Origin: Pseudomonadota bacterium
Lineage (GTDB): Archaea; Thermoplasmatota; SW-10-69-26; JACQPN01; JAJPHT01
Reading direction: 5' to 3'
Length of the DNA stretch: 64,000 bases
Assembly: GCA_021325135.1 (NCBI GenBank)
Contig: JAJPHT010000029.1
Span: 62,001-126,000 of the forward strand
The notes beneath the pieces are model-generated. The model did not search any database, was not told the DNA's origin, and worked only from the letters and a program-made list of their open reading frames with translations. This document shows positions 10,886 to 20,131 of the stretch, in pieces; positions within the stretch are counted from its first letter, which is position 1, and each line of letters opens with the position of its first letter. The translations under genes were made by a program, and so were the position numbers.

Positions 10886-11098
10886 ATGAGTCGAACCGCG
10901 ATTCTCCTCGCCCTTCTTGCCCTCGCCTCGTTGACCCCCCTCGCCACGGCGGAGATCACCCCCCAGTCCGACCTGCTGAACCCCACCTTTGTCCTGGGCA
11001 AGGGTCCCTGCAGCAGCGCCGACGACTGCTGCCCGCTGGACCCCACCTACTACGTGACCCACCCCTACGGCGTGACGAACAACTGCCAACAGGCCTGA
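10886..11098 (+). CDS. Small secreted Cys-containing protein (70 aa)
   Basis: MSRTAILLALLALASLTPLATAE signal peptide; CSSADDCC motif. Confidence 0.55.
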   Translation: MSRTAILLALLALASLTPLATAEITPQSDLLNPTFVLGKGPCSSADDCCPLDPTYYVTHPYGVTNNCQQA

Positions 11099-11114
11099 TC
11101 CGGGAAGCCTCGAC

Positions 11115-12596
11115 ATGACGCCCGCGCCGGTCCGCCTCCTGGTCCCGCTCGCCCTGGCTGCCCTCCTCAGCCTCGGCGCCGCGTCGGCCAGCAGCGCGAT
11201 TGACGCGGGCGTCGCCTACGTCCAGGTCCAGGACTCGCGGGGGTCGGAGTGCGGCTCCCCCGTCCCGGACGTCTGCGCGGCCTCCACGCACGTCGACCCC
11301 GCCTCTCCGGGCGAGTCCACGGTGGACGCCTACCAGCGCATCGACTACGTCGGCGTCGCCACCAACCCCGACGGCGCCGGCATCCCCGTTTCCTCTCTTG
11401 GGCTCCCGGTCCCCGACGAGTCCTACACCGTCCACGGCAGCGACCTCTACGTCCGCGAGCCCTTCGTCCGCTTCGCGACGGAGCGCTGGCAGGACGTCTC
11501 CTCCCACCTCCCCGGCACGCCCGCCTACCTCCACATGGGGAGCGACGGCGTGGGCCTCCACTACGACGGCCCCAGCCCGTGGGACCCCAGCACCAGCGGG
11601 CCCCAGGCCGTGGGCTTCGACTATTCCCACGGCCAGGGCGTCGGCTACGAGCAGGTGGGCCCCGTGAACGCGCCCACCGGCACCAGCACCGACGAGGACG
11701 CCACCGGCTGGGAGACCGAGGTCTGCGACCCCGCCGACGCCACCTGCCACGGCGTCGCCCAGGGCTTCCGCGAGGCCTCGCCGAACGCCACCTGGGGCCT
11801 TGAGATCTACGACCTCCAGGCCGCCTCCAACCGCAGCGCGCTCACGGGCCCCGTCGCGCCCCATCTCGCCGCCGCCCCCGCCGCCCCGGCGGCGCCCGCG
11901 CCCGCCCCCCTTGTGGCGGCCGTTCCCCCCAGCCCCGGCGCCATCCCGCCGGCCGTCCACGCCCGCGCCGACGCCCCCGCGCCCTTCGCCGCCCGCGCGC
12001 CCCCCGCCCCGCGCGACGAGGGCGCGAAGGTCCTCGCCCGCGCCTCGGCCGGGGTGGCTCCCCCCTCGGCGCTGCGCGACCTCGCCGTCGCCGTGGCCGG
12101 CGGCGCCGTCCTGGCCGCGATCTTCAGCTCCCTCTACAACCGCTTCACCACCCGCGCCGAGGTCCTGGAGTCGGACGTCCGCGCGAAGCTCCTCCAGCTC
12201 ATCGGCGAGCGGCCGGGCATCTGCATCTCCGACGCCGTCCCCAGCCTGGGCATGACGCGCAACGCCGTGCTCCACCACGTCCGCATGCTGGCCCGCGCCC
12301 GCGTCATCGTCGTCGTCACCGAGGAGGGGCGCAAGCTGCTCTACCTCCCCGGCACGCAGCCGCAGCAGAGCCCCCTTCCCCCTGCCCTCCTGCGCCACCC
12401 CGTGCGCGGCGCCCTCCTCGCCGCCCTGCGCGAGTCCCCCGGCGGCATGACGCGCGACCAGGTGCACCAGCTGCTCTCCCACGTCCCGGAGCGCACCCGC
12501 AACTACACCATCGCCAGGCTCGCCGAGCGCAACATCATCCAGCAGCGCGCCGGGCCTGCAGGCGAGGCGATGCTGGTGCTCAACGAGGCCCCCTGA
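11115..12596 (+). CDS. Membrane-tethered regulator: secreted N-terminal domain, TM helix, tandem winged-helix C-terminus
   Basis: Signal peptide; Ala/Pro-rich stalk; TM LRDLAVAVAGGAVLAAIFSSLY; wHTH LLQLIGERPGICISDAVPSLGMTRNAVLHHVRMLARARVIVVV and a second wHTH-like segment. Confidence 0.7.
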   Translation: MTPAPVRLLVPLALAALLSLGAASASSAIDAGVAYVQVQDSRGSECGSPVPDVCAASTHVDPASPGESTVDAYQRIDYVGVATNPDGAGIPVSSLGLPVPDESYTVHGSDLYVREPFVRFATERWQDVSSHLPGTPAYLHMGSDGVGLHYDGPSPWDPSTSGPQAVGFDYSHGQGVGYEQVGPVNAPTGTSTDEDATGWETEVCDPADATCHGVAQGFREASPNATWGLEIYDLQAASNRSALTGPVAPHLAAAPAAPAAPAPAPLVAAVPPSPGAIPPAVHARADAPAPFAARAPPAPRDEGAKVLARASAGVAPPSALRDLAVAVAGGAVLAAIFSSLYNRFTTRAEVLESDVRAKLLQLIGERPGICISDAVPSLGMTRNAVLHHVRMLARARVIVVVTEEGRKLLYLPGTQPQQSPLPPALLRHPVRGALLAALRESPGGMTRDQVHQLLSHVPERTRNYTIARLAERNIIQQRAGPAGEAMLVLNEAP

Positions 12597-12642
12597 GGCC
12601 GCAGGGACAAGCGCCATACGCGGGGACCCCGCTGCCCGCGCC

Positions 12643-13428
12643 GTGGCCGGATACCTGCGCGGCTACCGCCTCTCGCCGCGCCTCGTGCTTCGCGTCTGGC
12701 AGCGCGAGCTGACCCTCTACCGCCGCATCTGGCCCTCCACCATCCTCAGCACGCTCTTCGACCCCATCCTCTACCTCCTCGCCATGGGGTTCGGCCTGGG
12801 CACCTACGTCGCCTCCATCCACGGCGTGCCCTACATCCAGTTCATCGGGCCGGGCCTCGTCGCCTCCAGCATCATGACCGCGGCCGCCTACGAAGCCGCG
12901 TGGAACTCCTACGTGCGCATCTTCGTGGAGCGCAGCTACGACGGCATGATGACGACGCCCGCGGAATTGGAGGACGTCGTCGCGGGCGAGGTCATGTGGG
13001 CCGCCACGCGCTCCCTCATCAGCAGCAGCGTCATGCTCGTGGTGCTCGCGATCTTCGGCCTGCTGCGCTCGCCCCTCTTCCTCCTCGTGCCCTTCGTCGC
13101 CGCGCTGGCGGGCGTCATGTTCACCGTGCTGGGGCTCTCCTACACGGTGCGCCTGCGCCACATGGACCAGCTCACGTTCATGTTCACGCTGGGCATCACG
13201 CCCATGTACCTCTTCAGCGGGATCTTCTTCCCCCTGGACAACATGCCCGCGTGGCTCCAGACCGCCGCGTGGGCCAGCCCGCTCTACCACGTCGTGGAGG
13301 TCGTGCGCGCGCTCATCCTGGGAACGCCGTCGTGGCTCTCCCTCGTGCACGTGGCGTGGATAGCAGGGCTCATCGCCCTCTTCTGGGGCATGCCCAGCAA
13401 GGTGCTGCGCAAGAGGCTCACGAGCTGA
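12643..13428 (+). CDS. ABC-2 type transporter permease (NodJ-like), no adjacent ATPase
   Basis: Six hydrophobic segments; YRRIWPSTILSTLFDPILYLLAMGFGLG; GIFFPLDNMPAWLQTAAWASPLYHVVEVVR. Confidence 0.8.
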   Translation: MAGYLRGYRLSPRLVLRVWQRELTLYRRIWPSTILSTLFDPILYLLAMGFGLGTYVASIHGVPYIQFIGPGLVASSIMTAAAYEAAWNSYVRIFVERSYDGMMTTPAELEDVVAGEVMWAATRSLISSSVMLVVLAIFGLLRSPLFLLVPFVAALAGVMFTVLGLSYTVRLRHMDQLTFMFTLGITPMYLFSGIFFPLDNMPAWLQTAAWASPLYHVVEVVRALILGTPSWLSLVHVAWIAGLIALFWGMPSKVLRKRLTS

Positions 13429-13504
13429 GCCGCGCGACGTGGATCGGTCCTTGCCACGACGTGGGATGTGTTCTGGAGGGAGGGCGCTTCCTGGAGCGAT
13501 CGTC

Positions 13505-14170
13505 ATGCGCATCCGGATCTTCACCCTCCTGGCCCTCCTCTCGGCGTCCCTGGTTCCTGCGCCCGCCGCGGCCACCGCCGGGTCGTGCACGTTCGAGGAC
13601 ACCTCGTTCGCCAACACGTCGTACACGTCGGGACCCGGCGTGCTCAGCTCGTCGGGGAGTTCCGGCGGGGCGATCTCAGGCTCCGCGCACGTCCGGTCCA
13701 GCGACGCCTCCACGGACTGGGGCAAGGCCACGGGGCGCGTGAACGGCGCGCGTCACCACCTGGACGCCGGGTTTTGGGACGTCGTCTTCTCCTACGGCGC
13801 GGCCAGCGGCTCGCTTTCCTATTCCGACGCCGCCGTGGAGGGCGTCGTGCGCACCGGCGTCCAGGTGGAGTTCTTCAGCGAAAGCGCGATCACCGAGTCG
13901 GTCAGCGCGTCGGGCGACCTCATCACGGCCCCCGAGCAGGGCAGCGCCTCCGAGCCCGCCGGCGCGATCATCGTCCACGTCGACGTCGCAGACCCTGGCG
14001 TGGACGTCGACGGCCTGTTCTTCGGCGACGCGCACGTCCGGCACGACAGCAACGCCGACATCCAGGCGACCATCAGCTGGAGCGGCACGTCCATCTGCTG
14101 GCAGAAGACGGCGAACGCAAGCGCCAGCCAGACACTTCTGACCGCCCGCCGGCTCCTTGGCAGGACTTGA
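13505..14170 (+). CDS. Secreted protein of unknown function
   Basis: Signal peptide MRIRIFTLLALLSASLVPAPAAATA. Confidence 0.55.
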   Translation: MRIRIFTLLALLSASLVPAPAAATAGSCTFEDTSFANTSYTSGPGVLSSSGSSGGAISGSAHVRSSDASTDWGKATGRVNGARHHLDAGFWDVVFSYGAASGSLSYSDAAVEGVVRTGVQVEFFSESAITESVSASGDLITAPEQGSASEPAGAIIVHVDVADPGVDVDGLFFGDAHVRHDSNADIQATISWSGTSICWQKTANASASQTLLTARRLLGRT

Positions 14171-14175
14171 GGGCG

Positions 14176-14478
14176 TCACCCCTCGCGCGCCGCGCCGGTC
14201 CGGTCGGCCCAGCTGGCGTTGGAGAGAAGCTGCACGCCGGTGACGACGCCCCACACCCAGCCCACGATGATGATCGCCAGGAAGAACTGCGCGATGGCGC
14301 GGCCGATGAGCGGGCGCCCGCTGGTGATGCCGGCGATGAGCGTGCCCAGCCCGGGGATGATGATGTTCGCGATGAGGCACCCCACCGCGAGGGGCGTGCC
14401 CAGCACGGGCGCCTTGGGGTACGGGGGCGTGGGGGAGGCCGGCGTCGGGGCCGGGGACATGGGCATGGCGGAAGCCAT
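14176..14478 (-). CDS. Small membrane protein (TM2-like)
   Basis: Two hydrophobic segments: GCLIANIIIPGLGTLIAGI and AIAQFFLAIIIVGWVWGVVTG. Confidence 0.55.
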   Translation of the reverse strand: MASAMPMSPAPTPASPTPPYPKAPVLGTPLAVGCLIANIIIPGLGTLIAGITSGRPLIGRAIAQFFLAIIIVGWVWGVVTGVQLLSNASWADRTGAAREG

Positions 14479-14620
14479 GCGAGCGAAAAGGGGCTCCTGA
14501 AGTATGAAGGCCCGCCCAGTCGCGCGCGACCATCGCGGACACCGCGTTTCGGCCGAAGCCTCTCCTCGCGGCGCGAGCGCCGCTCGTCGGGATCGGCCTC
14601 ACGCGGCCATCACGATGGTC

Positions 14621-15811
14621 TCACTCACGTTCGACCATCGCGCTGACCGCGTTCCCGCCGCCCAGGCAGAGCGTGGCGACGCCGCGGTGCTTGCCGGTGC
14701 GCTTCAGGTTGTGGAGGAGCGTGGTCAGCACGCGAGCGCCGGATGCGCCCAGCGGGTGGCCCAGCGCGACCGCGCCGCCGCTGACGTTGAACCGCTCGGC
14801 GGGGACGTGGAGCGCGCTCATGACGGCGCAGGAGGCCGTGGCGAAGGCCTCGTTGTGCTCGACGAGGTCCACCTGCTCCATCTTGACGCCGGTCTTCTGG
14901 AGGAGCTTCTCGACGCTGGGGATGGGCGCGGCCATGACGCGCATGGGGGCGACGCCCGCGGTGGTGAAGCCCACGAGGCGCGCCTGCACCTCCAGGCCGT
15001 GCTCGCGCGCCGCCTTGCGGCTGGCGACCACCAGGGCCGAGGCGCCGTCGCTCATCTGGCTCGCGTTGCCGGCGGTGACCATGCCGTCCTTCCGGAAGGC
15101 GCCCTTGAGCCGCGCGAGCCCCTCGGGCGTGGTGTCGGCGCGGATGCCCTCGTCCTGCGTGACCAGCGAGGTCTGCCCCTTGCCGGCGGCGACGGGGACG
15201 GGCACGATCTCGTCCTTGAACCAGCCCGACGCGGTGGCGTGCGCGGCCTTGCGGTGGCTCTGCGCGGCGAACTCGTCGGCCTGCTGGCGCGTGACGTGGA
15301 ACTCCTCGGCGACGACCTCGCCCGTCTCGCCCATGGCGACCTCACTGTACGCGTCCATGAGGCCGTCGTGGTAGAGCGCGTCGACGAACGTCGCGTCGCC
15401 GTACTTGTAGCCGAAGCGCGCGCGGGGCACCAGGTAGGGGGCGCCGCTCATGCTCTCCATGCCGCCCGCGAGCACGATGCTGGATTCGCCGGCGCGGATG
15501 GCGTTGGCCGCCAGGGAGACGGCCTTCAGCGACGAGCCGCAGACCTTGTTGACGGTGAGCGCCGCGACGGAGTCGGGGAGGCCCGCCTTGAGGGCGGCCT
15601 GGCGCGCGGGGTTCTGGCCGGCCCCCGCCTGCACGACCTGGCCCATGACGACCTCCTCCACGAGGCGCGCGTCGAGCCCCGAGCGCGCAAGGGACTCCTT
15701 CAGCGCGAGGGCGCCCAGCGCGACCGCGGAGAGGTCCTTGAACGCGCCGCCGAACTTCCCGATGGGCGTGCGGACGCTGGAGGCGAGGACGACGTCCTCA
15801 GACGAGGCCAT
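14621..15811 (-). CDS. Acetyl-CoA acetyltransferase (thiolase)
   Basis: TVNKVCGSSLKAV active-site Cys region; NVSGGAVALGHPLGASGAR; CLGGGNAVSAMVE. Confidence 0.93.
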   Translation of the reverse strand: MASSEDVVLASSVRTPIGKFGGAFKDLSAVALGALALKESLARSGLDARLVEEVVMGQVVQAGAGQNPARQAALKAGLPDSVAALTVNKVCGSSLKAVSLAANAIRAGESSIVLAGGMESMSGAPYLVPRARFGYKYGDATFVDALYHDGLMDAYSEVAMGETGEVVAEEFHVTRQQADEFAAQSHRKAAHATASGWFKDEIVPVPVAAGKGQTSLVTQDEGIRADTTPEGLARLKGAFRKDGMVTAGNASQMSDGASALVVASRKAAREHGLEVQARLVGFTTAGVAPMRVMAAPIPSVEKLLQKTGVKMEQVDLVEHNEAFATASCAVMSALHVPAERFNVSGGAVALGHPLGASGARVLTTLLHNLKRTGKHRGVATLCLGGGNAVSAMVERE

Positions 15812-15889
15812 GATGGCGGATGGCAGGGTCCCCCCGAAAAAGGTTCCCCCCACCGCAAGCGTGAAGGCCCACGCCTCGCGTCCAGCGGC

Positions 15890-16630
15890 GTGCCCCCGCG
15901 AGGCTTCGTCTCCTTCTTCGGCTGGTTCAAGACGACGCCCGGCTGGGCGTGGCTCATCGCCGCCATCAACCTCGTGGGCATCGCCTACGGCTTCTACTAT
16001 TACCGCGTCCAGTTCGCGGGCACGCCCCTCTGGCTCTGGCCCTTCGTGCCCGACAGCCCGCTTGCGGTCCTCTGGGCCGAGCTGGCGCTCCTGGCGTACT
16101 GGCTGAAGCGCCGCCCCGGCTGGCTCGACGCGCTGGCCTTCGTGGGCAACGTGCAGGTGGGCCTCTGGACGTGCTACGTGCTCCTCGCCTACGCGCCCTA
16201 CATGGGCACGTTCGACACCGAGACGTGGCCCGGCGGCTTCCAGGGACCCTCCCTCAACGCGGTCCTCCTCGTGGGCCACTTCGGCATGGCGGTGCTGGGG
16301 CTGATCTTCCTGGCGGGCCTGCGCGCCGAGGCGCTGCGCAGCCGCGCCCGCGTCGCGTGGGCCCTGGGGATCGCGGCGGCGTACTACCTGGTGAACGACG
16401 CGCTGGACTACTTCGGCCCGGACTACGGCCTCACCAACGTCGGAAGCGGCTGCGGCCTGCGCCCCTACACCGTGCCCTGCCTTCCGGGCGCCCCCGAGAC
16501 GGCCCTCACGCTGGTGACCTTCGGGTTGACGCTTGCCGGACTCGTCGCGCTCTGGCTGGTCGTCTGGCCGCGGGGAGCGCGCGCCGCCGACCGCGCCGCG
16601 GAGCCCGTCGCCTCGACGCGGCAGCCTTAG
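15890..16630 (+). CDS. DUF1405-like multi-pass membrane protein
   Basis: INLVGIAYGFYYYRVQFAGTPLWLWPFVPDSPLAVLWAE and DALDYFGPDYG; GTG start. Confidence 0.8.
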   Translation: MPPRGFVSFFGWFKTTPGWAWLIAAINLVGIAYGFYYYRVQFAGTPLWLWPFVPDSPLAVLWAELALLAYWLKRRPGWLDALAFVGNVQVGLWTCYVLLAYAPYMGTFDTETWPGGFQGPSLNAVLLVGHFGMAVLGLIFLAGLRAEALRSRARVAWALGIAAAYYLVNDALDYFGPDYGLTNVGSGCGLRPYTVPCLPGAPETALTLVTFGLTLAGLVALWLVVWPRGARAADRAAEPVASTRQP

Positions 16631-16837
16631 AATCGGGATTCAGCGTTGGACGAACAAGGGTATCTCGCCACGGGGAGTCCTTCCCTTGCCGAGACGGCGC
16701 GACGGTCGACCTCGCCTCAGAAGCCTCCTCGCTCCAAATCGTGGGGCCGACTGACGCTCGCCTCGACAGGCCTCCTGCGCCTGAAGCCAGTTCCGGGACC
16801 CGACAAGCGGGTCGTGGGAACCCGCCATCCGCAAGCC

Positions 16838-16875
16838 CCGCGATGCCTCCTGGGGGATTATGGGAGGCATCGCGG
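16838..16875. repeat. Perfect 13-bp inverted repeat, 12-nt loop
   Basis: CCGCGATGCCTCC tgggggattatg GGAGGCATCGCGG. Confidence 0.8.
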
Positions 16876-16945
16876 TGGGTGGCGTCCTTTTTGTGACCTT
16901 GGTGACAAGCGCGCGCTTTCACGCCGCGGGGCGGCTCTTTCGCCC

Positions 16946-17665
16946 ATGGCCGGGAGACGCGCGCGGATGCCCTGGTCGCGCGAGCCCGCGGAGCCCGAGC
17001 AGGTCGCGCCGCCCGCGCCGCCCCTTCCCCGCCCCCCGGCGGCTCCCCACCACTGGCTCACCGTCCTCGTCGCGCGCCCTGGCCCCGAGGGTCCCCTGCC
17101 CGTGGCGGACGCGCGCGTCGTCATCCGCCCCTTCCCCCTGGGCGCGCCGAAGCCCGGAGAGCCCATGGCGCGCGCCGCCACCGGCCCCGAAGGCACCGTG
17201 GCGCTGCTCCTCCCCGCGGGTCGCTACGCCGTGAGCGCGCGCCATGCGGGCGAAGGCCGCGCCGTCACCGTCACGCTGGAGCACGCGGGCCGCGCGCTCC
17301 TGGTCCTGGAGGCCTTGGGCAAGCGCGTCGTCCTCACCGTGGAGGTCAGCGGCCCCGACGGAGGTGCCTTGCCCGGCGCGCCCGTGGAGGTGCGCAGCGC
17401 GCCGGCCGGCACGCTCGCCGCGCGCGGCGCGACCGACGAGCGCGGCGTCGCCACGCTGCACCTCCCCCCGGGCGCCTACGAGGTGCGCGTCGGCGCGGCC
17501 CGGGCGCGCACGTTCGTGGAGACGGATACGCTGCTGCGCCTCGCGGCCGAGGCCGCGCCCGCGCCGCAGCCGGTGGCCAGCCGCTACGCGCAGAAGGCGC
17601 GCGCCGCCACCAGCTACGTCGCCCCCTTCAGCGCCGAGCACGTGCGCGACGACGTGTGGAACTGA
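16946..17665 (+). CDS. Carboxypeptidase-regulatory-like / Ig-like domain protein
   Basis: ADARVVIRPFPLGAPKPGE...GRYAVSARHAGEGR and a second repeat GVATLHLPPGAYEVRVG. Confidence 0.6.
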   Translation: MAGRRARMPWSREPAEPEQVAPPAPPLPRPPAAPHHWLTVLVARPGPEGPLPVADARVVIRPFPLGAPKPGEPMARAATGPEGTVALLLPAGRYAVSARHAGEGRAVTVTLEHAGRALLVLEALGKRVVLTVEVSGPDGGALPGAPVEVRSAPAGTLAARGATDERGVATLHLPPGAYEVRVGAARARTFVETDTLLRLAAEAAPAPQPVASRYAQKARAATSYVAPFSAEHVRDDVWN

Positions 17666-17671
17666 GGAATG

Positions 17672-19135
17672 CTATCGCCGCTCCGTCGCGCGCCTCGCGT
17701 CGCGGACCGCCTGCTGGACGCGGGGCTTGGCGCGCAGCTCGCGGTACTCGTCCTCCTCCTCGATCTCGAAGACCATCTCGGGGCTCTTGCGCAGCGCGGC
17801 CACGATGGCGCCTTGCGCCTCGTCTGAGGAGGAGTCGAAGCGCAGCAGGAGGCGCGCGAGGAGGATCTCGCCTTCGCCGTCGTCGCCCGCCTCGGCGGCG
17901 CGGCGGTAGGCGTCCAGCGCCTCGTCCACGCGGCCGGAGGACTCCAGGATGGTGCCGCGGTCCGCCAGGAGGCGCGGGTGGCGCGGCACCATGGCGAGGG
18001 CCTGCGTGTTCCAGTCCAGGGCGAGGCCCCACGCGCCCTGCTCGATGGCGCGCTCGGAGAGGTCCATGCACTGCTCCACGGTGAGGCCCGGCCTGCGCGC
18101 GAAGCGGCGGACGCCCCACGCGGCCGCGCCCGCCGCCAGCACCGTGCCCCCCACCAGGAGGGCGGCGGTCGCGGGGAAGGGCGACCCTTCGGGAGAGGCG
18201 GGGGCGTAGCGCACGCCCGCGACGGCGGCGTCCCCCTCGATGCGCAGCACGGCGTCGGTCTGCCCCGCGTCGTCCTTCGTGGCGGTGAGGCTCCCTGCGA
18301 GGCGCCCCACGAGGCGCGTGGGCCCGTCGGTGACGCCCTGCTGGTCGCCCACCTGGAGCTGGCCCCCGGTGGCGTCCGCGCCCACGGCGCCGCACTGCGC
18401 GAGGAGGACCTGCGTCGAGGCGGCGGCGAGGGGCACGCGCGTGTCCAGGGTGAGCGACGCGTTGCGCATGGTGAGGGTGGCCCAGGAGTCGTGGTACTGG
18501 CCCAGGGGCCCCGCGTCGCCGGTGCGCCCCGTGTCCACGAAGGAGAGGTTCTCCCGCGCCTGGAGGGAGAGGTTGAGCCCCTGGAGCTTCACGACGAGGT
18601 CGCCGTCGAGGCGCACGCGCCCCCCCACCTCGTAGGCCAGCGTCGGGCCCAGCACGCGCAGGGCGAAGTAGTTCGCATCGGGCTGGGGCGCCGCCTCGGG
18701 CGTCACGCTGTCCATGCCGACGATGGTCTGCGCGAGGGGGCTCCACGAGACGTTCCCCGCCTCCAGGGGATGCAGGCTGGTCCCGGGCGCGTCGTACACG
18801 CCCATCCAGCCGTCGGGCCAGGGCGCGAGGTCGCGCAGCGAGCCGCGCACGTCGTGGACCTCGTAGCTGCGCTCCTGCATGGGCTGGTTGGGCGGCGTCA
18901 CGATGAGGCTGCCCACGCGCTGGTTGGCCTTGTCGAACCAGTCGACGTCCACCGTGGAGGCGGTGAAGGTCCAGGAGCGCAGCCCCTGGAACCCGCCCAC
19001 GTAGGCCGCCTGGGGGTGGGCCGTGAAGAGGGCCTCGTCCGCGTCGGCGTGCCGGACCGTGAGGGTGCCCGCGACGCTCGCCGCTGATCCCGTGGGGACC
19101 AGCAGGACGAGGAGCAGCACCGCCCAGGCCTTCAC
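17672..19135 (-). CDS. Membrane protein with secreted domain and C-terminal TPR-like domain
   Basis: Signal KAWAVLLLVLLVPTGSAA; TM AALLVGGTVLAAGAAAWGV; TPR LALDWNTQALAMVPRHPRLLADRGTILESSGRVDEALDAYRRA. Start could be at 19189. Confidence 0.65.
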   Translation of the reverse strand: MKAWAVLLLVLLVPTGSAASVAGTLTVRHADADEALFTAHPQAAYVGGFQGLRSWTFTASTVDVDWFDKANQRVGSLIVTPPNQPMQERSYEVHDVRGSLRDLAPWPDGWMGVYDAPGTSLHPLEAGNVSWSPLAQTIVGMDSVTPEAAPQPDANYFALRVLGPTLAYEVGGRVRLDGDLVVKLQGLNLSLQARENLSFVDTGRTGDAGPLGQYHDSWATLTMRNASLTLDTRVPLAAASTQVLLAQCGAVGADATGGQLQVGDQQGVTDGPTRLVGRLAGSLTATKDDAGQTDAVLRIEGDAAVAGVRYAPASPEGSPFPATAALLVGGTVLAAGAAAWGVRRFARRPGLTVEQCMDLSERAIEQGAWGLALDWNTQALAMVPRHPRLLADRGTILESSGRVDEALDAYRRAAEAGDDGEGEILLARLLLRFDSSSDEAQGAIVAALRKSPEMVFEIEEEDEYRELRAKPRVQQAVRDARRATERR

Positions 19136-19220
19136 GGGCCGCGCATCCCCGGATTCACGCTTGGCGTTTCCCGTCGCCGGGCCACCCAATCCGGCCCGGC
19201 TCCCGGGGCGCTTGCGGTTT

Positions 19221-19251
19221 AGTCTGGAGATTGCCTCGCGATATCCAGACT
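19221..19251. promoter_or_regulatory. Inverted repeat AGTCTGGA-N15-TCCAGACT in divergent intergenic region
   Basis: Perfect 8-bp arms between the 19135 minus-strand gene and downstream plus-strand genes. Confidence 0.45.
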
Positions 19252-19324
19252 ATCGCGGCGGCCCTATCGCGGCGCGAGGAGCGGAGGGCGCGAGGTTCCC
19301 ACCTTGCGACCTTCGACCCTTGTG

Positions 19325-19483
19325 ATGCTGGCCCTGTCCCTCTGCCTCGTCGGCCTCGGCGCGGAGCCCGTGGCCCTCGCCGACCCCTCGGACCTGCCTC
19401 CCCAGGACACGCCCTGCGTCTCCGTCAACGCGAGCGTCTTCCCCCCGGAGATCCACGAGGCCCCCTGCCCCGTCCTCGGCTGA
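19325..19483 (+). CDS. Putative very small secreted Cys peptide (about 52 aa), below the ORF-track cutoff
   Basis: My translation: MLALSLCLVGLGAEPVALADPSDLPPQDTPCVSVNASVFPPEIHEAPCPVLG. Confidence 0.4.
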   Translation: MLALSLCLVGLGAEPVALADPSDLPPQDTPCVSVNASVFPPEIHEAPCPVLG

Positions 19484-19500
19484 AGGCAAGGACAGCCTTC

Positions 19501-20106
19501 ATGCGAGGGGCGGCCCTTCGGCCCGGCATGGCCTGGTTCGACGGCGGCGCCGTGGAGACGCTGGCCCGCGCGGGGGGCGCGCTCGCCTCCTCCGCCCTTC
19601 TCCTGGGCCGCCGCCCCCTGGGGCCCGAGCGCGTCCTGGAGAGCCCGGTCCGCCAGCAGATCCTCGCCCGCGCGCGGGCGACGCCGGGCCTCTCGCTCAT
19701 GGAGCTGCGCCGCGTCATGGGGCTGGGGTGGGGCAACCTGTACCACCACCTCAAGCGCCTGGAGAAGGCGGGGCTCGTGGAGACGCGCGCCGCCGGGCGG
19801 CAATGCCTGGTGTTCCCCACGGGGAGCCGCGGCACGGAGTCGCACCAGCGCGCCTCCATGCTGCGCGGCGCGACCGCGCGCTGGGTCGCGGGCTACGTCC
19901 TCGCGCACCCAGGCTGCGACTTCGCGGACCTGCTCAAGGACGCGCCCGTGGAGCAGCGCACCGTCTACTACCACGTCCAGCGCCTCCAGCGCGCGAAGCT
20001 CATCCGCGCCGGCAGCCGCAGCCGCTACTTCGACCTGCGCCCCGCCGACGACCTGGCGGACTGCCTCGCCCGGGTCACCCCGGGTGACCAGGGCCCAAAG
20101 GCTTGA
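19501..20106 (+). CDS. Tandem winged-helix transcriptional regulator
   Basis: Two wHTH units: QQILARARATPGLSLMELRRVMGLGWGNLYHHLKRLEKAGLVETR and DLLKDAPVEQRTVYYHVQRLQRAKLIRAG. Confidence 0.75.
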   Translation: MRGAALRPGMAWFDGGAVETLARAGGALASSALLLGRRPLGPERVLESPVRQQILARARATPGLSLMELRRVMGLGWGNLYHHLKRLEKAGLVETRAAGRQCLVFPTGSRGTESHQRASMLRGATARWVAGYVLAHPGCDFADLLKDAPVEQRTVYYHVQRLQRAKLIRAGSRSRYFDLRPADDLADCLARVTPGDQGPKA

Positions 20107-20131
20107 ACGCGGGCCCCCCGTTCGCGCCCCC

